Assembly (NCBI GenBank): GCA_050181915.1
Contig: JBFXCS010000001.1
Location: forward strand, 930,001-994,000
DNA: 64,000 nt
Source of the DNA: JBFXCS01 sp050181915
Lineage (GTDB): Bacteria > Actinomycetota > Thermoleophilia > Miltoncostaeales > Miltoncostaeaceae
Direction of reading: 5' to 3'
The translations under genes and the position numbers were made by a program. Under the pieces are notes generated by a model, which was given only the letters and a program-made list of their open reading frames with translations, was not told where the DNA came from and did not search any database. Positions 30,735-39,642 of this stretch are shown piece by piece. Position 1 is the first letter of the stretch. Every line of letters begins with the position of its first letter.

Positions 30735-33634
30735 CGGCGCTTCCTCTGCACGTTGCGGTGACGGCGCACCCGGTTCGGATCGGCCCTCGGCCGGCGCTGA
30801 CGGGGGGCCTTCGCCTCGCCGTCGTCCGCCTCGCCGCCCGACGGGGCCGGCTCGGGGCCGTCGGGCGTCGCGCCCACCCCGCCGTCCTCGGCCGGAGGCT
30901 CGTCGGCCGGCGGCTCCTCACCCGGCGGCTCCTCACCCGGGAGCTCCCCGCCCTCGTGCGCGTCGCTCCCGTCCGGGGGCGGCTCCTGCGACGTCGCGAC
31001 CGCGGCCGCCGACCCGCCCGCGCCGATGGCGCGCTGCTCGCCGCCGAAGCCCTCCGGCTCGTAGTCGTCGCCGCGCTCGCGCGCCTCCTCGGCCGCCAGG
31101 GCGGCCTCGGCGCGCGCCAGCACGTCGAGGTCGGCGACGTCCGCGTCGGTCGCGACCCGCGCCTGCTGGCGCCGCACCTTCGCGGCCCGGCGCCGGTTCT
31201 CCGGCTCGCGCTCCTTCCAGATCGCCGCGAGCGGCGCCGCGATGGCGATCGACGACACGCCGCCGGTGAGGATGCCGACGAACAGCGCGAAGGCGAAGTC
31301 CTTCAGCGTCTCGCCGCCGAAGAAGAACAGCGCCAGGATCGGGATGAGGGTGGTCATCGACGTGATCAGCGATCGCGTCAGCACCTCGTGGGTCGAGGTG
31401 TTGACCACCTGGCGGTAGGTCGCCTTGCGCATGATCGGGACGTTCTCCCGGATGCGGTCGAACACGATCACCACGTCGTAGAGCGAGTACCCGAGGATGG
31501 TGAGCAGGGCCGCGACGGTCTCGCTGGTCACCTCGCGGCCGGTGATCGAGTACACCGCGATCGCGAGCCAGACGTCGTGGACCACCGTGAGCAGCGCGGG
31601 CAGCGCGAGCTTGTACTCGAACCTGATGGTCAGGTACAGGATGATCACGATGAAGCTGAGCAGGATCGCGTAGACCGCGTTCCTGATCACCTGGGCGCCG
31701 AAGGTCGGGCCCACCGACTCGATCTGCACCGACTCGCGGTCGAGGTTGCCGAAGCGCTGCTCGAGCGCGCGCTGCAGCTCGCTCTGCTGGGCCGGCTGCA
31801 GGGTCTCGGTCTGCATCTGGAAGCCGCGCACCTCGCGGCCGTCGACGTTCTCGGTGGTCGCCTGGATGGTCGCGTCGGCGTAGCCGAGCCCGGCGAACAC
31901 CTCGCGCACCTGGTCCTCGCTGGGCTGCTGCTGCTCGAAGGCGGCGGTGATGCGCGTGCCGCTCTCGAAGTCGAGGCCGAGGTTGAGGCCCTTCACGCCG
32001 ATCCAGACCGCGCCGACCACCAGCGGGATGAACGAGATCGCCATCCACAGCTTCCAGTAGCCCACGAAGTCGAACTTCCAGCGGATCTCCCGCTGGCGCA
32101 GGCCCATGAGGCGGTCGTCCTGCATCACCTTGGTGTCGGCGAGCACGTTGAAGACCGCGCGGGTGGCGATGACGGCGGTGAACAGCGACAGGAGCACGCC
32201 GATGAACAGCGTGAAGGCGAAGCCCTTGACGCCGGCGGTGGAGAACAGGAACAGGATCGCGGCGGTCGCCAGCGTCACGACGTTGGCGTCGATGATCGCC
32301 GAGATGCCCTTCTTGTATCCGGAGAGGACCGCGGCGCGCGGCGGCTTGCCGCTGCGCGCCTCCTCTCTGACGCGTTCGAAGATGACCACGTTGGCGTCGG
32401 ACGCCACCCCGATGGTCAGGATGATTCCCGCGATGCCCGGCAGGGTGAGGGTGATCGGCACCAGCACCGCGACCGCCCACAGCAGCACGCCGTAGACGAC
32501 CAGCCCGGCCGCGGCGATGAGGCCGAGGAAGCGGTAGTAGCCGACCAGGAACAGGATCACCAGCACCAGGCCCGAGAGGCCGGCGATGAGGCCCTGGCGC
32601 AGCGACTCCTTGCCCAGGGTGGCCGAGACCTGCTTCTGGCTGATCACCTCGAGGTCGATCGGCAGGGCGCCCGAGTTGATCTGCTTGCCGAGCGTCTCGG
32701 CCTCGCCCTGGCTGAGCCCCTCGATGATGGCCCCGCCGCTGCCGAGGCCGGCCGGGTAGCGCTCGTAGTCGACGGTGGGCGTCGAGATGATCTCGCCGTC
32801 CAGCAGGATGGCGAACGGCATCGAGCGCCCCTGGATGTTCCCGTCCTGGGCCAGCTCGCGGGTGGCGTCGGCGAACTTGCGCCCGCCCTCGCCGGTGAAG
32901 TTGAGCTGCACCACCCACTCGCTGCCGCCGAGGCCGGTGCGCTGGAAGACCGCCTGGGCGGACTCGACGTCCGGGCCGGTGACGGCCGGGTGGTCCTGGA
33001 ACACCACCCACTCGCGGATGCGCGAGTCCGGGTCGATGCCCGGCGACGTCGCGAGGAAGAAGCCCCTCGGCAGCTCCTCGACGTCGACGTTCTCGAGCGT
33101 GTAGCGGCTGGGCAGGCTGTCGCGCAGCGTCTCCCGGTCGATCTCGGGGCCGGCGATGTAGGCGTGGCTGCCCTTGGTGAAGGCGTAGAAGCCGGGCTGG
33201 GCGCCCGATCGCACGTCCTTGGGCGTCTGCCCCTGAGCCCACTTGAGCGCCTCGTACTCGGTCGCGAAGCCCTGCGGGCTGGCCAGGTTCTGCTCGTAGT
33301 TGATGAACAGGAGCTTCGCCGGCTGGATCAGGTCGTCGACGACCCGCTCGGGATCGTCGGCGCCCGGCAGGGCGACCACGATCTGGTCGCTGCCCTGGGT
33401 CTGGATCTCCGGCTCGGAGACGCCGAAGGCGTCGACGCGGTTGCGGATGATCTCCACCGACCGGTCGATGGCCTCCTTGTTGACCGGCGACTGCTCGGTG
33501 GCCTTGCCCTGCAGCACCACCTCGACCCCGCCCTGCAGGTCGAGGCCGAGCACGGCGGGCCGCAGGGCGATGGCGACGACCGAGGCCGCCACCAGCCCCA
33601 GGACGAGCATGAGCAGGAGAAGAGGTCGCCTCAT
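30731..33634 (-). CDS. secDF: Protein translocase SecDF fusion protein
   Basis: 967 aa from the ATG just before the first helix. The SecD half has GLDLQGGVEVVL (D1 motif), a large P1 periplasmic domain (about 40-330) and TIGVASDANVVIFERVREE (D4 region). The SecF half starts near residue 500 with GLNLGLDFESGTRITAAFE and contains SLYDVVIVFDRIRENVP. About 120 acidic, Pro/Glu-rich residues and an Arg-rich tip follow the last helix. SecDF uses the proton gradient to finish protein export at SecYEG. Many actinobacteria have separate secD and secF; here they are fused. yajC lies 19 bp upstream. Confidence 0.95.
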   Translation of the reverse strand: MRRPLLLLMLVLGLVAASVVAIALRPAVLGLDLQGGVEVVLQGKATEQSPVNKEAIDRSVEIIRNRVDAFGVSEPEIQTQGSDQIVVALPGADDPERVVDDLIQPAKLLFINYEQNLASPQGFATEYEALKWAQGQTPKDVRSGAQPGFYAFTKGSHAYIAGPEIDRETLRDSLPSRYTLENVDVEELPRGFFLATSPGIDPDSRIREWVVFQDHPAVTGPDVESAQAVFQRTGLGGSEWVVQLNFTGEGGRKFADATRELAQDGNIQGRSMPFAILLDGEIISTPTVDYERYPAGLGSGGAIIEGLSQGEAETLGKQINSGALPIDLEVISQKQVSATLGKESLRQGLIAGLSGLVLVILFLVGYYRFLGLIAAAGLVVYGVLLWAVAVLVPITLTLPGIAGIILTIGVASDANVVIFERVREEARSGKPPRAAVLSGYKKGISAIIDANVVTLATAAILFLFSTAGVKGFAFTLFIGVLLSLFTAVIATRAVFNVLADTKVMQDDRLMGLRQREIRWKFDFVGYWKLWMAISFIPLVVGAVWIGVKGLNLGLDFESGTRITAAFEQQQPSEDQVREVFAGLGYADATIQATTENVDGREVRGFQMQTETLQPAQQSELQRALEQRFGNLDRESVQIESVGPTFGAQVIRNAVYAILLSFIVIILYLTIRFEYKLALPALLTVVHDVWLAIAVYSITGREVTSETVAALLTILGYSLYDVVIVFDRIRENVPIMRKATYRQVVNTSTHEVLTRSLITSMTTLIPILALFFFGGETLKDFAFALFVGILTGGVSSIAIAAPLAAIWKEREPENRRRAAKVRRQQARVATDADVADLDVLARAEAALAAEEARERGDDYEPEGFGGEQRAIGAGGSAAAVATSQEPPPDGSDAHEGGELPGEEPPGEEPPADEPPAEDGGVGATPDGPEPAPSGGEADDGEAKAPRQRRPRADPNRVRRHRNVQRKRR

Positions 33635-33653
33635 GGGCGGATCCCCCCTTCGG

Positions 33654-33953
33654 TCAGGCGTCCGTGGTCGCCGAGATCTCCTCGGCGCCACGCCCCGCGA
33701 CGACCCTGGCGATGGACGCCTTGGCCACCCGGATGTCGGTGTCCTCCGCGACCTCCAGAAGGATGGTCTCGCCGTCCTCGACCTCGGTGACCGTCCCGTA
33801 GATGCCCGAGACCGTCACGATCTCGTCTCCCGGAGCGAGACGCGTGAGAAGCGCTTCGAGCTCCTTGCGCCGCCGCTGCTGGGGGCGGACGCCGACGAGA
33901 TAGATGAGGCCGATGAATACGACGATGTAGATCGGCAAGAGGAGAGCCGACAT
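33654..33953 (-). CDS. yajC: Preprotein translocase subunit YajC
   Basis: 99 aa, one N-terminal helix (residues 3-22, LLLPIYIVVFIGLIYLVGV) and the family block RPQQRRRKELEALLTRLAPGD, then EIVTVSGIYGTV with the small beta domain. YajC associates with SecDF and the Sec translocon. It is the first gene of the yajC-secDF-coiled-coil unit. The upstream DNA has an extended -10-type promoter about 70 bp away. Confidence 0.95.
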   Translation of the reverse strand: MSALLLPIYIVVFIGLIYLVGVRPQQRRRKELEALLTRLAPGDEIVTVSGIYGTVTEVEDGETILLEVAEDTDIRVAKASIARVVAGRGAEEISATTDA

Positions 33954-34021
33954 GTCCGGTAGGGCACCCTTCGCTGGGGCGGGCGGGCACGGGAGGCCGA
34001 CAACCCGGATACGGGGCGGCG

Positions 34022-34030
34022 AGAATAGCA
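34022..34030 (-). promoter_or_regulatory. Extended -10 promoter of yajC-secDF
   Basis: TGC-TATTCT (minus strand, 34030-34022) is an extended -10 element in an AT-rich patch. There is no good -35. It would give a leader of about 60-65 nt. Confidence 0.45.
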
Positions 34031-34076
34031 AAGGGACCGGCTGTCTCAGACGATCCGGGTCGGCCCGGCAGCGTGC

Positions 34077-34082
34077 TAGCTT
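34077..34082 (+). promoter_or_regulatory. Candidate -10 element for the PAP2 gene
   Basis: TAGCTT ends 8 nt before the GTG at 34091; no Shine-Dalgarno. Confidence 0.4.
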
Positions 34083-34090
34083 CACCCGCC

Positions 34091-34876
34091 GTGACGGCGC
34101 CCGCCCAGCCACTGCCGGCTCCCGGCCGGCCATCGCTCCTCGCGCGCGCATGGTCCGCGCGCTGGCCGCTCTGGAGCGAGATCCTGCTCTTCCTGGTGCT
34201 GTTCGTGGCCTACGAGTGGCTGCGCGACATGGTGGCGGTCGACGACCCCGCCCGTCCCCTGCGCCACGCTCTGGACATCGTCGACATCGAGAAGGCCCTC
34301 GGCCTGTTCATCGAGCCGGACGTCCAGGACATCGCCCACGCCACGGCCTTCGGCGAGTTCGTGACCAAGTGGTTCTACACCCTGGCCTACACGGCGGGCT
34401 TCACGATCATGTTCGTCTTCGTGTGGTTCCGCCGCCGCGCCTGGTTCCCGGTGTTCCGCAACTGGTTCTGGATCACGAACTTCCTGGCGGTCGTCGGGTA
34501 CTGGATCTACCCCCTCGCGCCGCCCCGGCTGACCGACCTGAACCTGGAGGACCCGACCAAGGCGACCCTCACCCTGGGGGGCGCGCTCGACTGGTTCCAG
34601 CCCTTCCGCAACGAGTTCGCCGCGATGCCGTCGATGCACGTCGGCCAGAGCTTCCTGTTCGGGCTGACGCTGTTCTGGCTGCTGCGGCCGTCCCGCCTGC
34701 GCTGGCTGGCCTGGATCTGGCCGGCCTTCATGCTGTTCACGGTGATGGCGACCGCCAACCACTGGTGGATGGACGGCGTGGGCGGCGTGATCACGGTCTC
34801 GCTGGGGCTCCTCGTCGCGACCCTCCTGGCCGGCGACATGCGCAGGCCCTGGGAGCGGGCCCGGGGACCGTCGTGA
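34091..34876 (+). CDS. PAP2-superfamily membrane phosphatase/phosphotransferase
   Basis: 261 aa from GTG, six hydrophobic helices. Catalytic motifs of the PAP2 family are visible: PPRLTDLN (weak first motif), AAMPSMHVGQS (PSxxH) and TANHWWMDGVGG (SRxxxxxHxxxD equivalent with H and D). Proteins of this shape act as lipid phosphatases or as inositol-phosphate transferases such as the AUR1/IPC type. The GT4 glycosyltransferase starts within its stop codon, so it probably works on a membrane lipid that is then glycosylated. Confidence 0.88.
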   Translation: MTAPAQPLPAPGRPSLLARAWSARWPLWSEILLFLVLFVAYEWLRDMVAVDDPARPLRHALDIVDIEKALGLFIEPDVQDIAHATAFGEFVTKWFYTLAYTAGFTIMFVFVWFRRRAWFPVFRNWFWITNFLAVVGYWIYPLAPPRLTDLNLEDPTKATLTLGGALDWFQPFRNEFAAMPSMHVGQSFLFGLTLFWLLRPSRLRWLAWIWPAFMLFTVMATANHWWMDGVGGVITVSLGLLVATLLAGDMRRPWERARGPS

Positions 34877-36204
34877 GGATCGCGATGGTCACCGAGTACG
34901 CCTACCCGGTGCTGGGCGGCGTGCCCGAGCACGTCCACAACCTCAGCCGCGAGCTGGTGCGGCGCGGCCACGAGGTGACGGTGCTCACCAGCCTCGCCCC
35001 CCTGCGGATGAAGCGGAGGGCGCGGCTGATCGACGCCGAGAACCTGGCGGTGCACGGCTACCGCACCGCCCGGATGGGGATCTCCATGCCCGTGGTCAGC
35101 AACGGCTCGGTGGCCCGGATGAGCGTGGGCATCGGCCTGAAGCCGAAGATCGCCCGCACCCTGCGCGACATGGACGTGGTGCACGCCCAGGGCATGGCCC
35201 CCCCGACCCTGTGCCTGTTCTCGCTGCGCGCGTCCCGGGCGCCGGTCAACGTCGGCACCTTCCACACCTACTTCGAGGGCGGCCACTGGGCGTACCGCCT
35301 CTTCATGAGCTACGTGAAGAGCGCCGTGCGGCGCACCGACCGGCTGATCGCCGTGTCGGACGCCTGCGTGGAGGCCGTGGGGCCGTACATCCCCCGCGAC
35401 TACGACATCATCCCCAACGGGGTCGACGTCGACCTCTACCGGCCGCCGGCCGAGGGCGAGGCGCGCCCCGAGGGGCCGCCGCGCATCCTCTTCGTGGGGC
35501 GCTTCGACCCGCGCAACGGGCTCGACACGCTGCTCGAGGCCGCCCGCATCCTGAAGGACGAGGGCCGCGACTTCCGCGTGCAGGTGGTGGGCGACGGGCC
35601 GATGCGCCCGGTGTACCACCGCCAGGCGAAGAGCCTGGGCGTGTGGGATCGCATCGACTGGCTGGGGCTGCTCGACAAGGAGCGGCCGCGGCTCTACCGC
35701 GAGGCCACCGTGTTCGCGGCGCCCTGCGTGCTCGCGTCGTTCGGCGTCGTGCTGCTCGAGGCGATGGCCTCCGGCACACCCGTCGTGTGCGCCGACAACA
35801 TCGGCTTCCGCCAGGTGATCCGCGACGGCGCGCCCGGGCGCTTCGTGCCGCCGCGCGACGCCGCGGGCCTCGCGGCCGGCATCGCCGAGCTGCTGGACGA
35901 CCCCGCCATGCGCGCCGAATGGGGCGCGCGCGGGCGCGAGGTGGTGGTGGAGCGCTACTCGTGGCCGCGGGTGGCGCACCGGGTGGAGGCGCTCTACGAG
36001 GAGGTGCTGAGCCGCAAGCGCTCGGGCGCCCTCGCCCCCACCCCCCCTCCGGCGGGCCTGCGGCACAACCTGCGGCGCAACCCGCTCGAGCTGGTGCGGA
36101 ACTTCCCCCGCGCCCTGCGCGGCGAGGTGGGCGAGCCGCGCGAGTGGGACGCCCAGGAGGCCCACCGCGACCGGGCCGCCGGCGGGCGCGACGCCGGAGG
36201 CTAG
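34873..36204 (+). CDS. GT4-family glycosyltransferase
   Basis: 443 aa, GT-B fold. The N-terminal EYAYPVLGGVPEHVHNLSREL is the acceptor-domain glycine loop. The donor domain has FVGRFDPRNGLDTLLEAARI and the EX7E motif in ASFGVVLLEAMASGTPVV. It resembles PimA/PimB-type mannosyltransferases that glycosylate phosphatidylinositol. The pairing with a PAP2/phosphotransferase gene supports glycolipid synthesis at the membrane. The C-terminal 60 residues are basic and extended. The GTG start overlaps the PAP2 stop. It ends 2 bp from the convergent CBS gene. Confidence 0.9.
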   Translation: MRIAMVTEYAYPVLGGVPEHVHNLSRELVRRGHEVTVLTSLAPLRMKRRARLIDAENLAVHGYRTARMGISMPVVSNGSVARMSVGIGLKPKIARTLRDMDVVHAQGMAPPTLCLFSLRASRAPVNVGTFHTYFEGGHWAYRLFMSYVKSAVRRTDRLIAVSDACVEAVGPYIPRDYDIIPNGVDVDLYRPPAEGEARPEGPPRILFVGRFDPRNGLDTLLEAARILKDEGRDFRVQVVGDGPMRPVYHRQAKSLGVWDRIDWLGLLDKERPRLYREATVFAAPCVLASFGVVLLEAMASGTPVVCADNIGFRQVIRDGAPGRFVPPRDAAGLAAGIAELLDDPAMRAEWGARGREVVVERYSWPRVAHRVEALYEEVLSRKRSGALAPTPPPAGLRHNLRRNPLELVRNFPRALRGEVGEPREWDAQEAHRDRAAGGRDAGG

Positions 36205-36206
36205 AG

Positions 36207-36623
36207 CTAGGGGCTCGGCTCGCGGGCGGGGGGCACCTGGCCCGGCGCGGCGGCGCCGGACAGGACGCCGACCACGTCGCGCATGTTGAGCACGGCGATC
36301 AGCTCGCCGCGCTCGATCACCAGCAGGTGGCGCACGCCCCGCTCGATCATCAGGTCGCAGGCCGCCTCGATGGGCGCGTCCGGCTCCACGGCGATCGGCT
36401 CGCGGGTCATCCAGTCGCCGACCGCGGCGGTGTCGAGGTCGATCTCGTCGGCGATGGCCCGCAGCACGTCGCGCTCGGTGATGACGCCGCCGCTCTCCGC
36501 CTCCACCACCGCGAGGCCGGTGCGCGCCTCGGCCAGGTCGGCGGCGAGGGCGCGCAGCGAGCGCTCCGGCCCCACCCGCACCTTCACCGGGGCCATCACG
36601 TCGCGGACGGATCGGTTGCTCAC
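36207..36623 (-). CDS. CBS-domain pair protein
   Basis: 138 aa containing two CBS motifs (about 1-65 and 70-130: GVITERDVLRAIADEIDLD and LLVIERGELIAVLNMRDVVGVL). Stand-alone CBS pairs bind adenosyl nucleotides and regulate partner enzymes or channels. The partner cannot be identified here. GTG start with TATGGT 6 nt upstream. Confidence 0.9.
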   Translation of the reverse strand: MSNRSVRDVMAPVKVRVGPERSLRALAADLAEARTGLAVVEAESGGVITERDVLRAIADEIDLDTAAVGDWMTREPIAVEPDAPIEAACDLMIERGVRHLLVIERGELIAVLNMRDVVGVLSGAAAPGQVPPAREPSP

Positions 36624-36629
36624 GGCGCG

Positions 36630-36635
36630 ACCATA
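36630..36635 (-). promoter_or_regulatory. Candidate -10 element for the CBS gene
   Basis: TATGGT ends 6 nt before the GTG start; no Shine-Dalgarno. Confidence 0.4.
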
Positions 36636-36695
36636 TCCGGGGCGGACGGCCCGCGCCAGACGCGCGACCGATCCGCCGCCCCGGACCGCGGCCGG

Positions 36696-37721
36696 CTAGA
36701 AGAGGCCGTCCTGGGCGGCCGGCGAGGGCGGGATCAGCCCGAGGTGGCGGTAGGCGCGGGCGGTCGCCACGCGGCCGCGCGGGGTGCGGGTGAGCAGGCC
36801 CTCCTGCAGCAGGTAGGGCTCGTACACGTCTTCGATCGTGTCGGGCGCCTCGCCGACGCTGTCGGCGAGGGTGCCGAGCCCCACCGGGCGGCCCTCGAAG
36901 GTCTCGACGAGGCGGCGCAGGATCTGGCGGTCGAGCTCCTCGAGGCCCATGTCGTCGACCTCCAGCAGGGTGAGCGCCTCTCGCGCCACGGCGGAGTCGA
37001 TCGAGGGCATCCCCCGGACCTGCGCCACGTCGCGCACCCGGCGCAGCAGCCGGTTGGCGATGCGGGGCGTGCCGCGCGCCCGGCGCGCCAGCTCGCCCGC
37101 GCCCTCCTCGTCGATCTGCACGCCGAGCAGGCGGCCGGAGCGCCGCACGATCGCCGCCAGGTCGCCCGCCTCGTAGTAGTCGAGGCGCTGATGCACGCCG
37201 AAGCGGCCGCGCAGCGGGGTGGTGAGCAGCCCGGTGCGGGTGGTGGCCCCGACCAGGGTGAAGCGCGGCAGGTCCAGCCGCAGCGTGCGCGCCGTCGGCC
37301 CCTGGCCGATGACCACGTCGAGCTGGAAGTCCTCCATCGCCGGGTACAGCACCTCCTCGACCGCGCGGTTGAGGCGGTGGATCTCGTCGATGAAGAGCAC
37401 GTCGTGGGGGCCGAGGGCGGTGAGCACCGCGGCGAGGTCGCCCTTGCGCTCCAGCACCGGGCCGCTGGTGACGTGGAAGGCGACGCCCAGCTCGTTGGCC
37501 ACGATGCCCGCCAGGGAGGTCTTGCCCAGCCCCGGGGGCCCGGCCAGCAGCACGTGGTCGAGCGCCTCCTCGCGCTGGCGGGCGGCCTCGAGGAAGATGG
37601 CCAGCTGCTGCTTGACCCGCTCCTGGCCGATGAAGTCGTCGAGGCGCCGCGGCCGCAGGGAGCGGTCGAGCTCGTCCTCGACGCCCAGCTCCTCGCCCTG
37701 GCCCAGGCGCTCGTCGCTCAC
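36696..37721 (-). CDS. ruvB: Holliday junction branch migration helicase RuvB
   Basis: 341 aa, AAA+ motor. DRSLRPRRLDDFIGQERVKQQL begins the domain in the family form (quoted in part: RPRRLDDFIGQERVK), with Walker A AGPPGLGKTSLA, Walker B VLFIDEIHRLN and sensor 1 LVGATTRTGLLT. The C-terminal winged helix ends with TPRGRVATARAYRHLG. It drives branch migration with RuvA on Holliday junctions. The ATG overlaps the ruvA stop. Normal length and fully intact. Confidence 0.97.
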   Translation of the reverse strand: MSDERLGQGEELGVEDELDRSLRPRRLDDFIGQERVKQQLAIFLEAARQREEALDHVLLAGPPGLGKTSLAGIVANELGVAFHVTSGPVLERKGDLAAVLTALGPHDVLFIDEIHRLNRAVEEVLYPAMEDFQLDVVIGQGPTARTLRLDLPRFTLVGATTRTGLLTTPLRGRFGVHQRLDYYEAGDLAAIVRRSGRLLGVQIDEEGAGELARRARGTPRIANRLLRRVRDVAQVRGMPSIDSAVAREALTLLEVDDMGLEELDRQILRRLVETFEGRPVGLGTLADSVGEAPDTIEDVYEPYLLQEGLLTRTPRGRVATARAYRHLGLIPPSPAAQDGLF

Positions 37722-38305
37722 GGCCGCCTCAGGCGCGCGAGGCCGTGGCGCACGAGGCCCTCGGCCTCGAGGCCCGGCGGGGCGTCGGCCAGGGCCGCGT
37801 CGGCCTCGTCGGCGGTGAAGCCCAGAGCGACCAGCCCGTCGCGAGCCGAGATGTACTGCCCGGCCCCGGACCCCTCGGCGGCGCCGGCGGCGGCGCCGTT
37901 GAGCGCCCCGACGCGGTCGCGCAGCTCCAGCACCACCCGCTCGGCGGTGCGCTTGCCCACCCCGCTCGCCGCCTGCAGGCGGGCGCTGTCGCCGCGCGCC
38001 AGCGCCAAGCGCAGCTCGTCGGGCCGGTCGAGGCCGCAGATGGCGAGGGCGAGGCGCGGGCCGACGCCCGAGACGCCGGTGAAGGCCTCGAACAGGCCGC
38101 GCTCGTCGGCGGTCGCGAAGCCGTAGAGGTCGAGCGACTCCTCGCGCACCACCAGGACGGTGTGGAGCGCGGCCACCGAGCCGGTCGCCGGCAGGGTGGC
38201 GGCCGTGGTGGCCGACACCCGCACGAGCACGCCGAGGCCGCCCACCTCGATGACGGGGCCCTCGGGCTCGTGGGCCAGCACCGGGCCCCGGATCGCGCGG
38301 ATCAC
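37718..38305 (-). CDS. ruvA: Holliday junction DNA-binding protein RuvA
   Basis: 195 aa. OB-fold N-terminus (MIRAIRGPVLAHEPEG ... VLVVREESLDLYGF), central helix-hairpin-helix motifs (FTGVSGVGPRLALAI, LQAASGVGKRTAERVVLEL) and a C-terminal domain (AALGF-type LVALGFTADEADAAL) that contacts RuvB. It forms tetramers on four-way junctions. It lies 9 bp after ruvC and overlaps ruvB by four bases. Confidence 0.97.
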   Translation of the reverse strand: MIRAIRGPVLAHEPEGPVIEVGGLGVLVRVSATTAATLPATGSVAALHTVLVVREESLDLYGFATADERGLFEAFTGVSGVGPRLALAICGLDRPDELRLALARGDSARLQAASGVGKRTAERVVLELRDRVGALNGAAAGAAEGSGAGQYISARDGLVALGFTADEADAALADAPPGLEAEGLVRHGLARLRRP

Positions 38306-38314
38306 GGATCGACG

Positions 38315-38827
38315 TTAGCGCGCGCGGCGGATGGCCCCGCGCAGCGGCGCGGAGCTCATGTGGCAGATCGCCGCGGCCAGCGCGTCGGCGGCGTGCGAGG
38401 TGGTGGGCCGGGCCGCCGTGAGCCGCTCGACCATCATCCTTACCTGGGCCTTGTCGGCGGCGCCGTGGCCGGTGACGGCCTGCTTGATGCTGTTCGGGGT
38501 GTACTCGGTGACGCTCACCGAGCAGCCCGCGAGCGCCGCCAGGATCGCGCCGCGCGCCTCGGCCATCGCCATGGCGGCGCGGCTCATGGGGTGGACGAAC
38601 CAGGCCTCGATGGCGGCGCCCCCGACCCCGTGAGCGGAGGCAAGGGCCGCGACCTCCTCGTAGATCTCCTTCAGGCGGACGGCGTGATCGGTGCGCGGGG
38701 AGGTGCGCACCGTGCCGATCGCGACGACGCGGGGGCGTCCCGGCGGGCCGTCCACCACGGCGTAGCCGGTCGACGCGAGGCCCGGGTCGATTCCGAGCAC
38801 ACGATCCTCTCCGCCCGCGCCGGTCAT
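38315..38827 (-). CDS. ruvC: Holliday junction resolvase RuvC
   Basis: 170 aa. RNase H-like fold with the first catalytic Asp in VLGIDPGLASTGYAVV, the Glu in AAIEAWFVHP and the terminal Asp pair in TSHAADALAAAICH. It cuts junctions processed by RuvAB. It is the first gene of the ruvCAB run and lies 65 bp after yebC, the common neighbour of ruvC in bacteria. Confidence 0.96.
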   Translation of the reverse strand: MTGAGGEDRVLGIDPGLASTGYAVVDGPPGRPRVVAIGTVRTSPRTDHAVRLKEIYEEVAALASAHGVGGAAIEAWFVHPMSRAAMAMAEARGAILAALAGCSVSVTEYTPNSIKQAVTGHGAADKAQVRMMVERLTAARPTTSHAADALAAAICHMSSAPLRGAIRRAR

Positions 38828-38892
38828 GGGCGGCACTGAAGCAGGCGGCCCGGACGGCAGCGGGCCGTCACGGTCCGCCGCCCGCGCGCCGA

Positions 38893-39642
38893 TCAGCCCG
38901 CGACGGCCTCCAGCACCTCCTCGGAGATGTCGAAGTTCGAGTACACGTCCTGCACGTCGTCGTTGTCCTCGAGCTGGTCGACGAGGCGCAGGATCTGGCG
39001 GGCCTCCTTCTCGTCCGGCTGCACCGTGCTCTTCGGCAGCATGGTGAGCTCGGCCGACAGGTAGCCGATGCCGGCCTCCTCGAGCGCCCCGCGCACCGCC
39101 ATGAACTCGGTGGGCTCCGTGGTGATCTGCCACTGGGAGCCGTCCTCCACGATGTCCTCGGCCCCTCCGGCGAGCGCCACGTCCATCAGCCGGTCCTCGT
39201 CGACGCCCTCGCGGTCCACCACGACCACGCCCTTGCGGTCGAACTGCCACGCCACGCTGCCGGGCGAGCCGAGCGAGCCGCCGTTCTTGGTGAAGATGTA
39301 GCGCAGGTCGCTGGCGGTGCGGTTGCGGTTGTCGGTGAGGATGGTGCAGATCACCGCGACGCCGCCGGCCGCATAGCCCTCGTAGAGCATCGACTCGTAG
39401 TTGTCGCCCTCGCCCGCGCCCGCGCCGCGCTGAATCGCCCGGTCGATGTTGTCCTTGGGCATCGAGTTGTCGCGCGCCTTCTGGATCGCGTTCGCGAGGG
39501 CCGCGTTCGCGTCGGGGTCGGCCCCGCCCTCCTTCGCCGCGACGATGATTGCCCGCGACAGCTTGGAGAAGAGCTGCCCGCGCTTGGCGTCGGCGGCGCC
39601 CTTCTTGCGCTTGATGGTGGCCCACTTACTGTGCCCTGACAC
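38893..39642 (-). CDS. yebC: YebC/PmpR family protein (transcription/translation factor)
   Basis: 249 aa from the GTG that yields the standard start SGHSKWATIKRKKGAADAKRG. Three-domain TACO1/YebC fold with MPKDNIDRAIQRGAG and YLSAELTMLPKSTV. The family is described as a transcription regulator (PmpR) and more recently as a factor that relieves ribosome stalling on proline runs. The first 17 bp overlap the end of pdxT. An AAAGGGGGCGGG Shine-Dalgarno lies inside pdxT. Confidence 0.95.
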   Translation of the reverse strand: MSGHSKWATIKRKKGAADAKRGQLFSKLSRAIIVAAKEGGADPDANAALANAIQKARDNSMPKDNIDRAIQRGAGAGEGDNYESMLYEGYAAGGVAVICTILTDNRNRTASDLRYIFTKNGGSLGSPGSVAWQFDRKGVVVVDREGVDEDRLMDVALAGGAEDIVEDGSQWQITTEPTEFMAVRGALEEAGIGYLSAELTMLPKSTVQPDEKEARQILRLVDQLEDNDDVQDVYSNFDISEEVLEAVAG